A stretch of DNA of 64,000 nt. Origin: Castor canadensis. Taxonomy: Eukaryota; Chordata; Mammalia; Rodentia; Castoridae. Location: contig NC_133401.1 in assembly GCF_047511655.1 (NCBI RefSeq), forward strand, positions 11,688,001 through 11,752,000. Reading direction: 5' to 3'. The translations under genes were made by a program, and so were the position numbers. The notes beneath the pieces are model-generated. The model saw nothing but the letters and a program-made list of their open reading frames with translations, was not told the DNA's origin and did not search any database. Below are positions 48,976 through 60,211 of the stretch, in pieces; the stretch's first letter is position 1, and each line of letters opens with the position of its first letter.

Positions 48976-49878
48976 ATGATTTCTCTTGATGTGGTGATGG
49001 GGATGGTTCTCCTCACTCAGACTGGAATAGGGATCATGGGGAACGCCTCTCTCCTTTGCCCTTGTATTTACTTTCTATATAGGAGACATGGATTGAAACC
49101 ATTGGAGAAAATAACCACCTGTCTTGCTTTAGCCAACACATTGTGGATTCTTTGTGGAGGAATCCCTCAGACAATGGCAGCCTTTGGGCTGCAGTATTTC
49201 TTGGATGATTTTGGTTGTAAACTTGTCTTATATTTTTACAGAGTGGCCTGGGGAAATTCTCTCAGCATCACCTGTATTTTAGGTAGCTTCCAGGCTTTAA
49301 GTATCAACCCTACAAACTCCAGATGGGCAGAAGTCAAATTCAGATTCCTAAAGCGTATTAATTCTGCCTGTGTCCTGAGTGGGATGTTTCATCTGCTAGT
49401 GAATATCATCATTCCCATGAAAGTGACTGGAAAAAGAAGTAACATAAATACCACTGTGAATTCAAACCTTAGATATTGTTCTCGTCTATACATAGATACA
49501 ATTATAGAATCATTATGGTCATTTATTTTCTCTTTAATAGATGTTATTTGTTTGGGAGTCATGATATGGGCTGGTGGATCTATAATCTTTTTCCTTCACA
49601 AGCACAAACAGCAAGTTCGCTACATTCACACTTCTAGACAAACTCTCCAAATATCCCCTGAGACCAGAGCCACAAAATCTATCTTGACACTTGTGAGCAC
49701 TTTTGTCTTATTTTATTCTCTCTCTTCTGCTTTTGAAATGTATGCTTTTCTTTTTGACAATCCACAGACATGGCTTGTAAACATCATTGTGATTCTATCA
49801 TCTTGTTTTCCAACCTTCAGCCCCTTTTTGCTCTTAAAAAGAGACAACCATGTCTTCAGTCTCTGCTCTTTCTGCTGA
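48976..49878 (+). CDS. Vomeronasal type-1 receptor (V1R), intact
   Basis: A full-length, intronless 300-residue V1R, a G-protein-coupled pheromone receptor of vomeronasal sensory neurons that signals through Gi2. Seven membrane segments are visible: TM1 about 7-30 (GIGIMGNASLL), TM2 46-66, TM3 82-106 (RVAWGNSLSITCILGSFQ), TM4 130-150, TM5 180-207, TM6 233-256 (RATKSILTLVSTFVLFYS), TM7 267-287 (CFPTFSPFLLL). Cys81 and Cys168 can form the usual extracellular disulfide. Asn158 (N-T-T) sits in loop 2, where V1Rs carry a conserved glycosylation site. Length is normal for the family. No frameshift or stop is seen, so the gene is likely functional. The start follows a probable acceptor about 45 bp upstream. 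The subfamily is not assigned. Confidence 0.96.
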   Translation: MISLDVVMGMVLLTQTGIGIMGNASLLCPCIYFLYRRHGLKPLEKITTCLALANTLWILCGGIPQTMAAFGLQYFLDDFGCKLVLYFYRVAWGNSLSITCILGSFQALSINPTNSRWAEVKFRFLKRINSACVLSGMFHLLVNIIIPMKVTGKRSNINTTVNSNLRYCSRLYIDTIIESLWSFIFSLIDVICLGVMIWAGGSIIFFLHKHKQQVRYIHTSRQTLQISPETRATKSILTLVSTFVLFYSLSSAFEMYAFLFDNPQTWLVNIIVILSSCFPTFSPFLLLKRDNHVFSLCSFC

Positions 49879-51810
49879 GAAAGTTGTAGAATTTATCCAA
49901 CTATAGACAGCATTGTCAATATCCCTCATCTGTTCATCGCACACTGTGAAGTGCCTTCTCTGTATTGAGAGTATTTTACATGCAGTAGTGGACAGGCAAG
50001 GTGTCTGCTGCAATGAAGCCTGTGGGAATCCAGACACGAAGGAAACAGCTGCAGAAATGATTACATGCTCACATCTGCACAGGTTTCTTCAATGAGGAGC
50101 TCTGGGTATGTATAGCTCAGGACCTTTGTTACATTCAGTGTGTAGGAGGCCATTGGTTTGAGCTTAGCTGTATGTGACACTCAACAGATCAATGCAAAAT
50201 GGAGTGACTAATGCTAAATTCCCACATTGCCAAGTCAAAACTAAGTTGTTTATCTGACCTTCCAAGAAATCCAGAGTGTGAGAGCTAGTGGCCAAGTTGT
50301 CCTCCGTTTTTCCTTTCTTCTGTTCCTTTGTGTCTATATAGTTAACTTCCTCTCCTCAGCTAATCAGGATATCATTTTGTTTTATAGAGTAAGGCTTTGG
50401 CTGTTTCTAGAATCACAAATAAAAGTGTCTTTAAACTCCATATGTTCTAATTTTCTTTTGACACGTGTGTGTGTGCAGTTTTGGATGCTCCCTGAATATT
50501 TTGGAGGAGGAAGCAGCCATCGTAGGTACTTTAGGAAAACTGGAAAACATGTTTGAACAAGATTTGCAGAAAGGAATGTGGATGATTCCAAAAACTGAAA
50601 ACACTCCATGTACCTGGTCAGACAAACAAAAAGAGAATTTGGTGTGAGCTGAGGTAATCGAATTGGGGTGCAAAGACAACTTGTCAGGCCTTACAGATTA
50701 GGTTAGGAATCTACCAGAAATATCAGCAGTAACCTCAGGCAATTTAAGGATTTTATCCAAAAAAATGTGGACCTTTAATGAATATCCAGTTTTCCTAACA
50801 ATAATGAACATAATTTATTGGGTTGAGTGAGTACAAATATGAAAGCATTAAGAGATGTTTGAAATAACCAGCTCAAGGGGATGCTGACCGTGATACAGAC
50901 AGTGGACACCAGCATCAAGTGTACCGCACTCATGTGATGATTCTTTCAGGAGGAAGCATGGACCAGACTCAGCAGTTGTTTCATGAAGAGTTGTCTGAGG
51001 AAAGCTGGAGTGGGTGATGACTCAGGTGTCTCACTGAGCAAGGGGTTTGGTGATGGGGTGTCTCCTGGTGTTGGGGAAACTTCCTCAGGAACCTACAGTT
51101 TGGGTGTAAAGATGACATACACTCATTTTAGCACATGGAGTTTTTGTGTCTCTAAGGCACCTGAGTCACACAAGCCATATGTCACACACTTGTGCACATG
51201 TAGAGCTCAGGCAGCAGGCTTGTTTGGAAAGACACTTGTGACATATATTAGTAACAGAAGTTAGGGAGAGATGAACTGAGAGAAAGGGAAATTCAGAAGT
51301 GAAGAGAATAGGCCTGAGACCTAGGAATAGTTGTCCTCATTTAGTAATCATGTACAGGAGGTGGAGCCACACTTCAGTTCATTTATTTATTTTGTCATGG
51401 ATATTTAATTGTTCGCTACAATATTCTCGTCCCTGTCATAAGTGATATTGGATAGAGTGACAAATAAAATAGGAAAACATAACTGTCCTTAAGGCATTTC
51501 GATTCTACTTGGAGAAGCCAGAAATGTTCAATGAGAATGTTGTCACCCTGTGTTATTTCAGAAGGCAATAATCTCTCTGTTGAAAGATGATGGGTTGGTC
51601 TCTCTGCAGGTACGGGTGGCAGAAGTTGTTCAGACTCAGGTAAGGACAGAGGTGAGGATAGTAGTGAAGATAATGGTAACCTGGGGCCCTTGGAGTGATA
51701 ACCAACTAGACTGGTAGAGTCCAGACTGAGGAGGCAGCTCCAGGGACACCACTGGCTGTGAGAATTTGGGAAAGTTGCAAACAAAACATAATTTCCCTAA
51801 GGAAATTTTG
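49879..51810. other. Downstream of V1R, no gene recognised
   Basis: Unique-looking sequence that may include the V1R 3' UTR. Several overlapping short frames exist on both strands (50278-50679, 50983-51264, 51416-51800), none with a recognisable domain. No intact neighbour gene or well-preserved repeat was identified. Confidence 0.45.
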
Positions 51811-51890
51811 AACTTGTTCAAGGTACACTGCCTGTATGGCATTATCACAATGAAACCCTCTTGTACTATAATGTATGCTAGTAAAAGAAG
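51811..51890 (+). mobile_element. L1 LINE 3' tail fragment
   Basis: 'gttcaaggtacactgcctgt', 'atggcattatcacaatgaaa', 'tatgctagtaaaag', the L1 3' UTR ending. It sits directly before the connexin pseudogene. Confidence 0.7.
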
Positions 51891-51903
51891 AGTAAAAAGA
51901 AAG

Positions 51904-53448
51904 TGAATAACAGAAGTTCTGGACCACCAGATAAACCAATCTGATCACCATGACTTGGTGCTTTCTGGGATCCACAGTTACTTTATATCTGTGCACGAGA
52001 TGGTCACTGTATTGGTGTTTTCCCAATCCTTCCAATAGCTGTAGGAGGGGAGCCCATCTATTATGATGAGCAAAGCAAAGTTGTGTAACATAGACCAGCC
52101 GGGCTGGGAGGACATCTGCAGTGATGCCTTTGCACTGCTCAGCCATGAACACCTCTCAATGTTCCAGGTCCTCCTGGGGACAACTGCATCTGTGATGTCC
52201 CTGTGATATGCCATTCATAACCTGTTGAGGTAGACAAGGAGGCAGCTAAGAGCAAACCCTAAGCAATATGTTGAAAACAGCACTGGGATCTGGAAGAAGC
52301 AGAGGATGACCATGAAGAGGATCCCACAATGTATCCAGAGATGGCATTACAGTGTGAAAAAGGACAAAAGAGCAGACACCCAAACCCAAGCATGATGGCC
52401 AGTGATGGATTTGGAAATCTGGGCACATAAAAATCTAAGTGCTGCCATTGCTGGAAAGGACTGTATTTGAAGTGGGTTTTGCAATAGGAAAATGAATATT
52501 TCTACATGGCTTTCCAAGTCCACCAATCTTATGTGTGGAGCAGACTTCCTTACCCTCCTAAGACAGACTGGCAGCTTTATTTCTAGACCCTCTGAAAAGA
52601 CCATCGTTCTTCTGAGAAAGTCGGGTGTTCAGGTCTCTGCCGATTGCTTGTCATTTGAGAGATGCCTCATTTAGCATTTGGGACCATTTGAGACACACTA
52701 TACAGCAAGAGGAGGGACCTTGAAGACCTGGGTAATTCTCTTTTCACCATCCACTTGACACTGCTGTCAAACCATCAAATCCAGTACATTGAATTTTCCA
52801 ATGCTAAGATAGTCTATAAGAAATACAAAGCCAACGTAGCCCAGAAACTGCAGTCTGACAGCCCTGGGACACCTCCCAGCTGACCTAAGAAACTAATATA
52901 GCTGGGAACGTTTGGATCTAGTAATTCATGCCTATCATCACCAAAGCAATCCCCATGGGTCTAGCAGGGAAGGCAAAATGAGGTCAAAAGCTTCATCCAA
53001 CCAAAATGAAGCTAGTACCAAAACGGGGTGGGGATGGGAAGACTCCATCTGGACTTAATCTTGTTTGGTCTGGCTTAAACCTTGGGCTTTTCCTTGTTTA
53101 TGGTAAGCAAGGGCTCGCTGAATAATGACTTCAATTGGGAAAACATTTGCTTCTGGTTAACTTCAGGGATGCTGTTTGCATCCTGAAAGTGGGACTGAGA
53201 TGAGTGGGGAGAGGAGAAACAGTGTTCCCAGGTGCACAGTGCTCTCAACAGTAATACAGTTGAAGAATTTAATATTTGTGTCTCCCAATCTCCCAGATCC
53301 AGAGAACAATTGATATATTTAAATCATTCTTGTTGAACAGTTTTTGTATGTACAATACATGGTATGTTTTTAGTATGAGAATTGTTTGCATTTGTACATT
53401 GTACTTCTGTAGTTATATTTTTATATTAAAGGAAAATCCTTACAAATA
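51904..53448 (+). pseudogene. GJC1: Processed pseudogene of connexin 45 (gap junction gamma-1)
   Basis: Intronless, disrupted copy of the Cx45 mRNA. It starts near 51950 (MTW-, in place of the usual MSW-) but jumps early to AVGGEPIYYDEQSKVV (about 52035-52085). It then keeps DAFALLSHEHLSMFQV and later FISRPSEKTIVLL, QIQYIEFSNAKIVYKKYKAN and ERLDLVIHAYHHQ, ending in DSIWT at 53058. Frameshifts, in-frame stops, loss of transmembrane parts and a Cys-to-Trp change in the extracellular loop (QPGWED) rule out function. About 390 bp of 3' UTR with an AATAAA near the A-rich end follows. The repeat aaaaagaaag on both sides (about 51893 and 53446) may be the target-site duplication. Matching is from memory of the connexin family. 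Confidence 0.88.
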
Positions 53449-53759
53449 AAAAAGAAAGGTAATGGGTATGAGGGGAAGATGGAAAGCCCTAAGTACTTCA
53501 GATTTTAATGATCTTGCCAGGAAATCTCTTTCTTACACTGACATTTGAACAGAATCCATGACTTGAGGGAGTAAGTAATGCATACAGCTCTTGGCTATAA
53601 TGTAGAGGGTTGAGGAACCCTGTTGAATAAGAAAAGTTATTGGTGCTAATGGTAGCACAGTTACCATTGTGACTGCAGGGGAAAATGAGAGTGAGGCAGG
53701 AGTAGGGTTTGTAAGTGGCAGCTCATGTAAAGTGCTGTCATAATATAATATAATATAAT
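53449..53759. other. Intergenic, nothing recognised
   Basis: No gene. A small (ATAAT)n run is at about 53738-53760. Confidence 0.4.
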
Positions 53760-54530
53760 TATGTTAGCTTTTACCCTAAAAGAGATAGAGATCCATCAGA
53801 ACATTTGGGCAGGGGAATGATGACTGGTGGTTTCAATTTAGCTAAGTTAGAACTATATTTCCAGAACTCCTTTCCCAAGTGTTTTCTGGTTATAGTTGGC
53901 CAAAGAGATACTTATCCCATATTTAGAAGTTTGAAGTGCAGCAGCATTCATGTTTTCTGAAGGTAAAGGTGGCCCCTATTGTGGCTATAGCTCTCCCACA
54001 TAGCAGGTGACCTGTTGACTCGCCCTATGGTCCTGATATCCTGATTGGGCCTGTGGCCACTCGTGTTTCTGCCAGGTCCCCTCCTTCAGCTTCTCTTAGC
54101 ACTGGGCTAAGGGCATGCAGTCCTTGACAGGCTGTCAGCTTCTTCCGCAGATCACCCACATTGTGCAAGTTGGAAGGGGTGAGGGATGGACAAAGAGTCA
54201 GTCCTTCTCCACTCTCCCCACTACCTGTCCAGTCTTTCTTCCTTATCACTAGGCCAACCAATAGGCAGTGCTCTTAGGTAACTATCAGATGCAGAGACAG
54301 CAGCATTCTGTGGACTTCTTCCCCAGCTCCCACAATTGCAAAAGTTCTGTTCTTTATAATAATGCCCATATTCCATATTCTCCCTAGTACTTCTGCTTCT
54401 CTGATTGAATCCTAATTGATACAATAGCTTTATTCTCAGATTCATGTTCAAGAGATGTTTAGAAGGCAATTGCAACAATCCAGATGAGGTATTGTGATCT
54501 GGACTAGGGTCCTAACATTGGACATAGCTA
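53760..54530 (+). repeat. Ancient interspersed repeat, split by another old element
   Basis: 53760-53840 ('cttttaccctaaaagagata', 'gggcaggggaatgatgactg') and 54447-54500 ('aaggcaattgcaacaatcca') read as successive parts of the same old repeat that is also at 58530-59270. The middle (53860-54440) is a different unassigned old element. Confidence 0.45.
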
Positions 54531-55009
54531 TCAGTGTTGAATTCCTGGACATATTTTTACACTTTTGCCTTTTTTTTCTGAGATAATTACAATCCTCAGG
54601 CAAATGCATACATTTTGTGCTCCTATTAATTTTTTATTATTTCTGTGCCAGCCTCCAGTGCAGATGAGATTTATAAAAGCTCCAAGCTTTCTCCTTCTGT
54701 CTCTCTCTCTCTCTCTCTCTCTCATGCTTTGCTTTGCCTGAGATCTAAGCCTAAATCTTATGCATCCTAGTCAAGCTCTACCTCTGAGCTACATCCCCAT
54801 CACTTCATTCTCTTATTTTCTTGACCTGATGTCATTTTCCCCTATGTATTTTACATTAATAAAGAAAAGGGTACAAATCTTTAGTGTTCTCATTATCACA
54901 CAATAAAGTGATGAGAATGAGCATCCTTGCTTAGTTCTGACCTTGGAAAGGAAAGTTGTCAACTTTTGATCATTTATCATGAATTATGCTTTGCTGTAGG
55001 ATTTGAATG
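54531..55009. repeat. Intergenic with a (CT)n microsatellite
   Basis: A pure CT run at about 54697-54722 is the only clear structure. Around 54840-54960 there are L1-like words (minus-strand ORF2 style), but not enough for a call. Confidence 0.6.
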
Positions 55010-55594
55010 AGTAAAAGAAACTAGGGAAAAGGAACTCAAGAAAATCAGGAAACTGATGGATGAGACAAATGAAAAAAAGCCTGTAAAAAGATAACTTGTA
55101 GGAAGGATCTAAACAAAAGCTCTAGATCTGAAAAGTATAATAACTGAAATAGAAAATTCACTAGTTTTTAATAGCATATATGAGCAAGAAGAAAAAAGAA
55201 TCAGAGAACTTGAGTATAAAGCAATTGGAATCATCCCATCTGAGGAGCAGAAATTAAAAATGAAGAAAACGAACAAAGCCTGAGGAACCTGTGGGACACC
55301 ATCTGGCCTACCAACAAGTGCACCACAGTCATTCCAAATGGAGAAAGGAACAGAAAAAAAATGATGTCTTAAACTTACTTCTCAATTTGATGAAAACTAA
55401 GAAGCTACGAATCAGTTCAACTAACTTCAAGGAAGATAAACTCAAAGAGATCCACTTACATAATCAACCATTGAAATCCAAAGTCAGAAAGAATTTTGAA
55501 AGCAGTAAAGAAAAGCAACTCATTGCATTCAAGAGGTCTTCAATATGATTAACAGTCAATCCCTCACCAGAAACCAAGAAGGCCAGAAGGCAGG

Positions 55595-56032
55595 GTCTTG
55601 TGGTTTGAATCTGAGATGTTCCCTAAAGACTCGTGTCTTGGGAACTTGGTTTCCAGCTGATGGGCTTTGAGATATGATTAGACCCTGAGGCTCTGGCCTA
55701 ATCAATGGATTCATCCCTTGGTGGCATTATTGGGAGACTGGGCCTAGTTAGAAGAAATAGATCCTTGGTGGTGTGCCTTTGAAGGATATGTCTTGGCCCT
55801 GGCCACTGCCTCTATTCTTCTTTGCTTCCTGGCTGCAATGACATGAACAGCTTTCCACCACCATACCCTTCCTCTTTGATACTTCTGCCTTGCTACAGGC
55901 TTAAAAGCAATGGTGCCAGTTAACCATGGGCTGAAACCTCTAACACCATATGTCAAAATAAATCTATTTTCCTTGAAATTGTGTCTCTTGGGTTTTTGTC
56001 ACAGCCATGAAAACTGCATATCACATAGAAGG
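55595..56032 (+). repeat. Old interspersed repeat (LTR or DNA-transposon type), unassigned
   Basis: A single well-bounded unit from 'ttgtggtttgaatctgagat' to 'ttgtcacagccatgaaaact', with inner words 'aaaagcaatggtgccagtta' and 'aaataaatctattttcc'. It reads like a common mammalian repeat consensus that I recognise but cannot name with certainty. Confidence 0.55.
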
Positions 56033-56117
56033 CTGGCATATTTAAAGTCTTAAAAGAAAAAAAATTCAACCAAGAATTTTGTCACCAGGAAAATGGCCTT
56101 CATAAATGAAGGAGAAA

Positions 56118-56575
56118 TTTTTAAATTTTTTTATTATTATTGTACTGGGGGTTCATTGTGACATCTACCAAAATTCTTACAATATGTCTTAGTTAAATAC
56201 ACCCTCTCTATCATTCTCCTTTATTGTCCCTCCTTCTTTTCTTAGAATCATTTCAACAGGTCTCATTTTTCCATTTTTATACACGAGTACATAATATTTC
56301 TACCAGTCACACTCCTACACCCTTTCCTTATATCCTCCCCCTCCCACTGGTACCAAACCACAGACAGGACCTGTTTTACTTTCCTGTTCTCTGTTTTTGA
56401 AAAAAAAAAGACATTTTTTATAAGATAGCTATACAGGGAGTTTCCTTGTGACATCTCCATGTAAACATGTTTTATAACCTGGATTGGTTCCTCACCTCTA
56501 TTTTCTCCTTTCTACCTTAGTCTACTTCTTATGGTGATTGCAATAGGTTTTAAAATTGTACAGTCTTTCTTCTAA
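56118..56575 (-). mobile_element. L1 LINE 3' tail, reverse orientation
   Basis: T-rich start and 'gggggttcattgtgacatct' are the reverse of the older L1 3' UTR tail ('tcacaatgaaacccc'). The segment continues through reverse 3' UTR sequence. Broken and non-coding. Confidence 0.65.
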
Positions 56576-56779
56576 AGAAAGAGAAATTAAGACATTTCTA
56601 CAAATACAAAAGCTGAGAGCATTCATTACCAGTAAATCTGTCCTATAAGACCTGCTAAAAGGAGTCTTTCAGGATGAATAAAAGATACTAGACAGGAACT
56701 TGAAGCTGCAAGAAAAAATAAAGAATAGTATTGTTATGTGTTAGATTAGTAACTTCTCTTTTTTTCCTATGTGACTTAA

Positions 56780-57045
56780 AAGGCAATTGCAAACAGGAAG
56801 CAGAGATGGTGAGGATGGAGGCCAACACAGACAAAAAATTCATGAGACCCCATCTCAACCAAAGCAATTGTCATCCCAGCTACACAGGGAAACACAAATA
56901 GGAGAATCATGGTCCAGGCCAACCCAGTCATAAAGCAAGACCCTAAATCAAAAATGACCAATGCAAAAATGACTGGTAGAATGGCTGAAGTGATAGAGCA
57001 CCTTCCTCATAAGGACAAGGCCCCAAATTCGAAGGAACCAGCAAA
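56780..57045 (+). mobile_element. Composite SINE (B1-like plus tRNA-like), worn
   Basis: 'gaggccaacacagacaaaaa', 'gtcatcccagctacacaggg', then 'atggctgaagtgatagagca' and 'aaggccccaaattcgaagga'. Confidence 0.8.
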
Positions 57046-57357
57046 AAAAATAGAGGCAAATGCAGAAAACAATAATTATAAATCTATGACAATGAGCTTC
57101 TGTGTCTAAAGATGTAATCTATGAGAACAACATTCGGAGGAAAGGTTAGAGATAAAAAAGAGCATGCTGGAATACTATTTAAAATAAGTTGGTATGATGT
57201 AACTCATACAACCAGTGGGTCAAAAAATCACAAAGAGAAATTAGAAAATATCTCGAGATGAATTAAGGTAAAAACACAACATAGCAAAATTTATGGGATG
57301 CAGAGAAACTCTTACTAGGGGAAAATGTATAGCTATCAATACCTGCATTAAAAAGAA

Positions 57358-57545
57358 GCCAGGTGCTTCTAATCCTAACTACTTAGAAGGCTGAGATTTG
57401 GAGGACTGTGGTTCATGGCCAGCCAGGGCAAATAGTTCGAGAGAATCCATCTCCAAAACAATCAGAGCAAAACTGTGGCTCAAGTGGTAGAGAACCTTGC
57501 TTTGCAAACACAAAACCCTGAGTTCAAATCCCAGACCCACCAAAA
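57358..57545 (+). mobile_element. Composite SINE (B1-like plus tRNA-like)
   Basis: 'agccaggtgcttctaatcct', then 'tgtggctcaagtggtagaga', 'ctgagttcaaatcccagacc' and an A-rich tail. Confidence 0.88.
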
Positions 57546-57554
57546 AAAAGTTCT

Positions 57555-57715
57555 CAAAAAAAAAAAGGAAGGGGACCAAGGAGAGAGGGCATGGGAGGGG
57601 GAGGGAGGGTACTGAGAGAGGGGATATGATCAAAGTATCTTATATACATGGTGACAATGTCACAATGAAACCCTCTGTTCTGTATAATTTGTATGCACTA
57701 ATAAAAAGATTATAG
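57555..57715 (+). mobile_element. L1 LINE 3' tail
   Basis: G/A-rich 'gggagggggagggagggtac', then 'gtgacaatgtcacaatgaaa' and 'tatgcactaataaaaaga'. Confidence 0.78.
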
Positions 57716-57754
57716 ACTAATATGAAAATTTTAATTAAGAAAATAAAAGAAGGA

Positions 57755-57945
57755 TGACAGAGTGGCATGCTCCTCTAATCCCAGGACTTGGGAGGCTGAG
57801 GCGGGAGAATCACGAGTTGTAGGCCAGGCTGGGCTACATAGTGCAGACTCTGTCTTAAAAATTAGTTAGGGCTGGTGGAGTGGCTCAAGTGGTAGAGTGC
57901 CTGCCCAGCAAACGTGAGGCCCTCAGTTCAATCCCCGGTACCACC
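57755..57945 (+). mobile_element. B1-like plus tRNA-like SINE
   Basis: 'ctctaatcccaggacttggg' and 'ggccaggctgggctacatag' (a very B1-like unit, here close to rodent B1), then 'gtggctcaagtggtagagtg' and 'ctcagttcaatccccggtac'. Confidence 0.9.
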
Positions 57946-58529
57946 AAAATATGTATGCATATATAAATTAATTTTAATTTAATAAAATAAGAAATAGAAA
58001 ATCTAGATAGACCTATAACTAGTAAGGAGATTGAATCAGTAATTACAACAAACCATCTTTCTAAAACTCCCAAAGAAACAAAGTCCACAAACAGCTTTTT
58101 TGGGGAATTCCACCAACCAATCAGACAACACTTAACACCAACCCTTCAAAAAACTGAAGAGCAGGGAGCACTTCTACCTCATTCTGTGAGGTCAGCCAGA
58201 TGAAATCCCAGCCAGACAAACATGCTGAAAAAGAAGAAAACGACTGTACAACTTCTGCAATGGGAGGTGTCCATTTGCCTCCTCACTGGACTCACACAAC
58301 TGAGGAATCTCACAAAACACAAGAAATGCTTGTCTCCTGGGTAGATTTAAAAAAGTGTAAAATGTCCACTACCCACCTCTACAGGGTCTTTTGTGTTTCC
58401 TCGAATATTCTAATGTGTCCTAAAAATACACTCATACACCAATAGTATAATTAAAGCAGGAACAAATTCTCTTTACTGTAGTGGTAAATAGTATAGAAAA
58501 TCCATTCTTGCATTCAAAATATTTCTCAG
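57946..58529. other. Intergenic, possible L1 trace, nothing firm
   Basis: 57970-58150 has L1 ORF2-like words ('aaatctagatagacctataa', 'aaaactcccaaagaaacaaa'), so a worn plus-strand fragment is likely. 58200-58520 shows no assignable feature. Confidence 0.4.
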
Positions 58530-59270
58530 GCCTTTACTATGTATAAGGCACTATTCTAGTGCTGGGAATTCAGCAAAATCAAAAGGTACAAAATTGCCTG
58601 CCCTTCTTCTGGGGATACAGGTAATAAACAAAATGAATAAAAAATTACATTAGATGATTAATGCAAGAAGAAAATAAGCCAAGGAGAAAATAAGAGATAG
58701 CAAGTTAGGCAAGGACACTCCCACTAAAGTGACAATTGAGCAGGGGCCTAAGGGGGTGGCAGAGAGCTGGTGGATCCCCAGGAGTGGGAACTGGGGGAAA
58801 GACAGATCCAGACAGGGTAAAAGTAGAGTGTTCCAGGAGAAGAAGCAAAGGTGAGGTCAGAGTTCACAGGGAAAGGGATCACAGCAGAACTTGCAGGCCC
58901 CTGAAGGCAGTGTAGTAACTCCTAGTCACTGTGGAGTCACTAATACTGATAAGCAGAGAATGGACAGAATCTGATTTGCACTTCAGCAGAAGAGCAACTT
59001 AGTAGGGCAGGGGTGGACACCAACAACCAGGTTAATAAACTGTTGCAATAACTCAGGAAAGAGGTGAGGTATGTTCTGGGCGTTTACATTTGGAATATGT
59101 CATAATGAAGTCACCAGCATCTGCTGACAGATCAGATGTGACGTATGGAAGGAAAGAAGGAGTCCATCAAAGGTGACCCCAAAGACGTTGGCCTGAACAA
59201 CAGGAAAGACACAGCTGCTGTTAACCAGAATGGGACCAGCAGGTTTAGGAAACAAGAGCTCAGCTTTGAA
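58530..59270 (+). repeat. Ancient long mammalian repeat, unassigned
   Basis: Readable in order: 'ggcactattctagtgctggg', 'tgcctgcccttcttctgggg', 'caattgagcaggggcctaag', 'tgttccaggagaagaagcaa', 'ttgcaataactcaggaaaga', 'gtgaccccaaagacgttggc'. These follow a widespread old repeat consensus that I recall but cannot name with confidence. No coding function. Confidence 0.55.
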
Positions 59271-59764
59271 TACAAGTGGTTTAAGAGTCCATCAGAGATC
59301 CAAGGTCATAAAAGACAAGAAAATATGAAGGAATTGGTATCGTCTACAGTGATGATTTCCTGGTTTTGATCATTACTCTGTAATATTAAGGGAAGCAGGA
59401 TGAGGGATATTCAGGAGCTCTGTATCTTCTCAAAAACTTTTCTCTAAGTCTAAAATTATCTAGCATTGGAGCTTCCACTTCAGTTTCTCTGGGTTCACTT
59501 GACCTGAGAGAAATCAGATCATGACATAAGGATGGCATGGAGAGGACCACACTGTGGGTAACTGAGGCCTTCCACCAACAGCCAGCACTGTCGTCCAGGT
59601 GTGGGAAGGAGTCACCTTGGAAAGGGATCCCCAGCCCCATGGGGCTCTTGACAACACCCTTGATCCAGAGCCACTCAGATAAGCCACTCTTGTATACCTG
59701 GCCTACAAAAATAAATAAACGTTACTGTTTTGGTCAACTAGATTTTCTATTTTAAATCTAGAAA
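59271..59764. other. Intergenic, nothing recognised
   Basis: GC somewhat higher than its surroundings, with overlapping short frames on both strands (59386-59640 minus, 59537-59755 plus). No family signature and no splice-consistent exon is seen. Confidence 0.4.
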
Positions 59765-59840
59765 GTTTCATGTATGGAAATATCACAATGAAATTCCTTT
59801 GTACAACTAATACATGCTGATTAAAAAAAAAAAAAAAAGT
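59765..59840 (+). mobile_element. Very short L1 3' tail with poly-A
   Basis: 'tggaaatatcacaatgaaat', 'acatgctgattaaaa', then a pure A run. Probably an extremely 5'-truncated L1. Confidence 0.7.
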
Positions 59841-60211
59841 AAATCAATCAAGAAAGTTGCTGTTGCACATAGTGGCCACCAGATGGCGAAAGGATTTCAA
59901 CCAAAGAGGCTGACAATAAGATAAAGAGGTTAATCTCCCACCCCACCCCCAAAGTTCGTTTACATATTTATCACCATATCAATAAAATCATCAGATTTAT
60001 TCTTCCTAGATCTGGACAATTTAGTTTTAAAGTTCATTAGGAAGGACAATAAGCAAGTTGTACCCAAGTCCTAGTCCAGAGGTCCAACTCCAGCGGTTCC
60101 GTTGTGTCGGGTCTGGCCACAGATATGCCAGTTAGAGAAACAAGTATTAGTCCAGGTCAGAGAAAGGAAATTTATTAATGCACAGAGAGGGGGAGTAAGA
60201 ATTTCAGTCCA
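59841..60211. other. Target region of the young L1, possible LTR relic
   Basis: Sequence near 60090-60200 ('gtgtcgggtctggccacaga', 'gaaaggaaatttattaatgc') continues after the L1 at 61885 and looks like part of an old LTR or similar element. Not assignable. Confidence 0.35.

Larger units (their letters stand above)
55010..56740 (+). mobile_element. Old L1 ORF1 remnant interrupted by two later elements
   Basis: ORF1 words are readable: LRNLWDTIWPTNKCT near 55280 and FESSKEKQLIAFKRSSI near 55500-55545. After an unassigned repeat (55595-56032) and a reverse L1 tail (56118-56575) the same element continues at 56034-56115 and 56580-56740. Short 'agaaatt' repeats flank the reverse L1 tail. Confidence 0.6.

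Noticed and set aside
51706-52604. Minus-strand frames with membrane-like hydrophobic stretches over 51.7-52.6 kb
   Set aside because: The plus strand of the same DNA matches connexin 45 in order, so the minus-strand hydrophobicity is a by-product of the antisense reading.
58200-58445. 81-residue plus-strand frame at 58200
   Set aside because: No recognisable family, no splice context and no codon pattern that stands out. Left as unannotated intergenic sequence.
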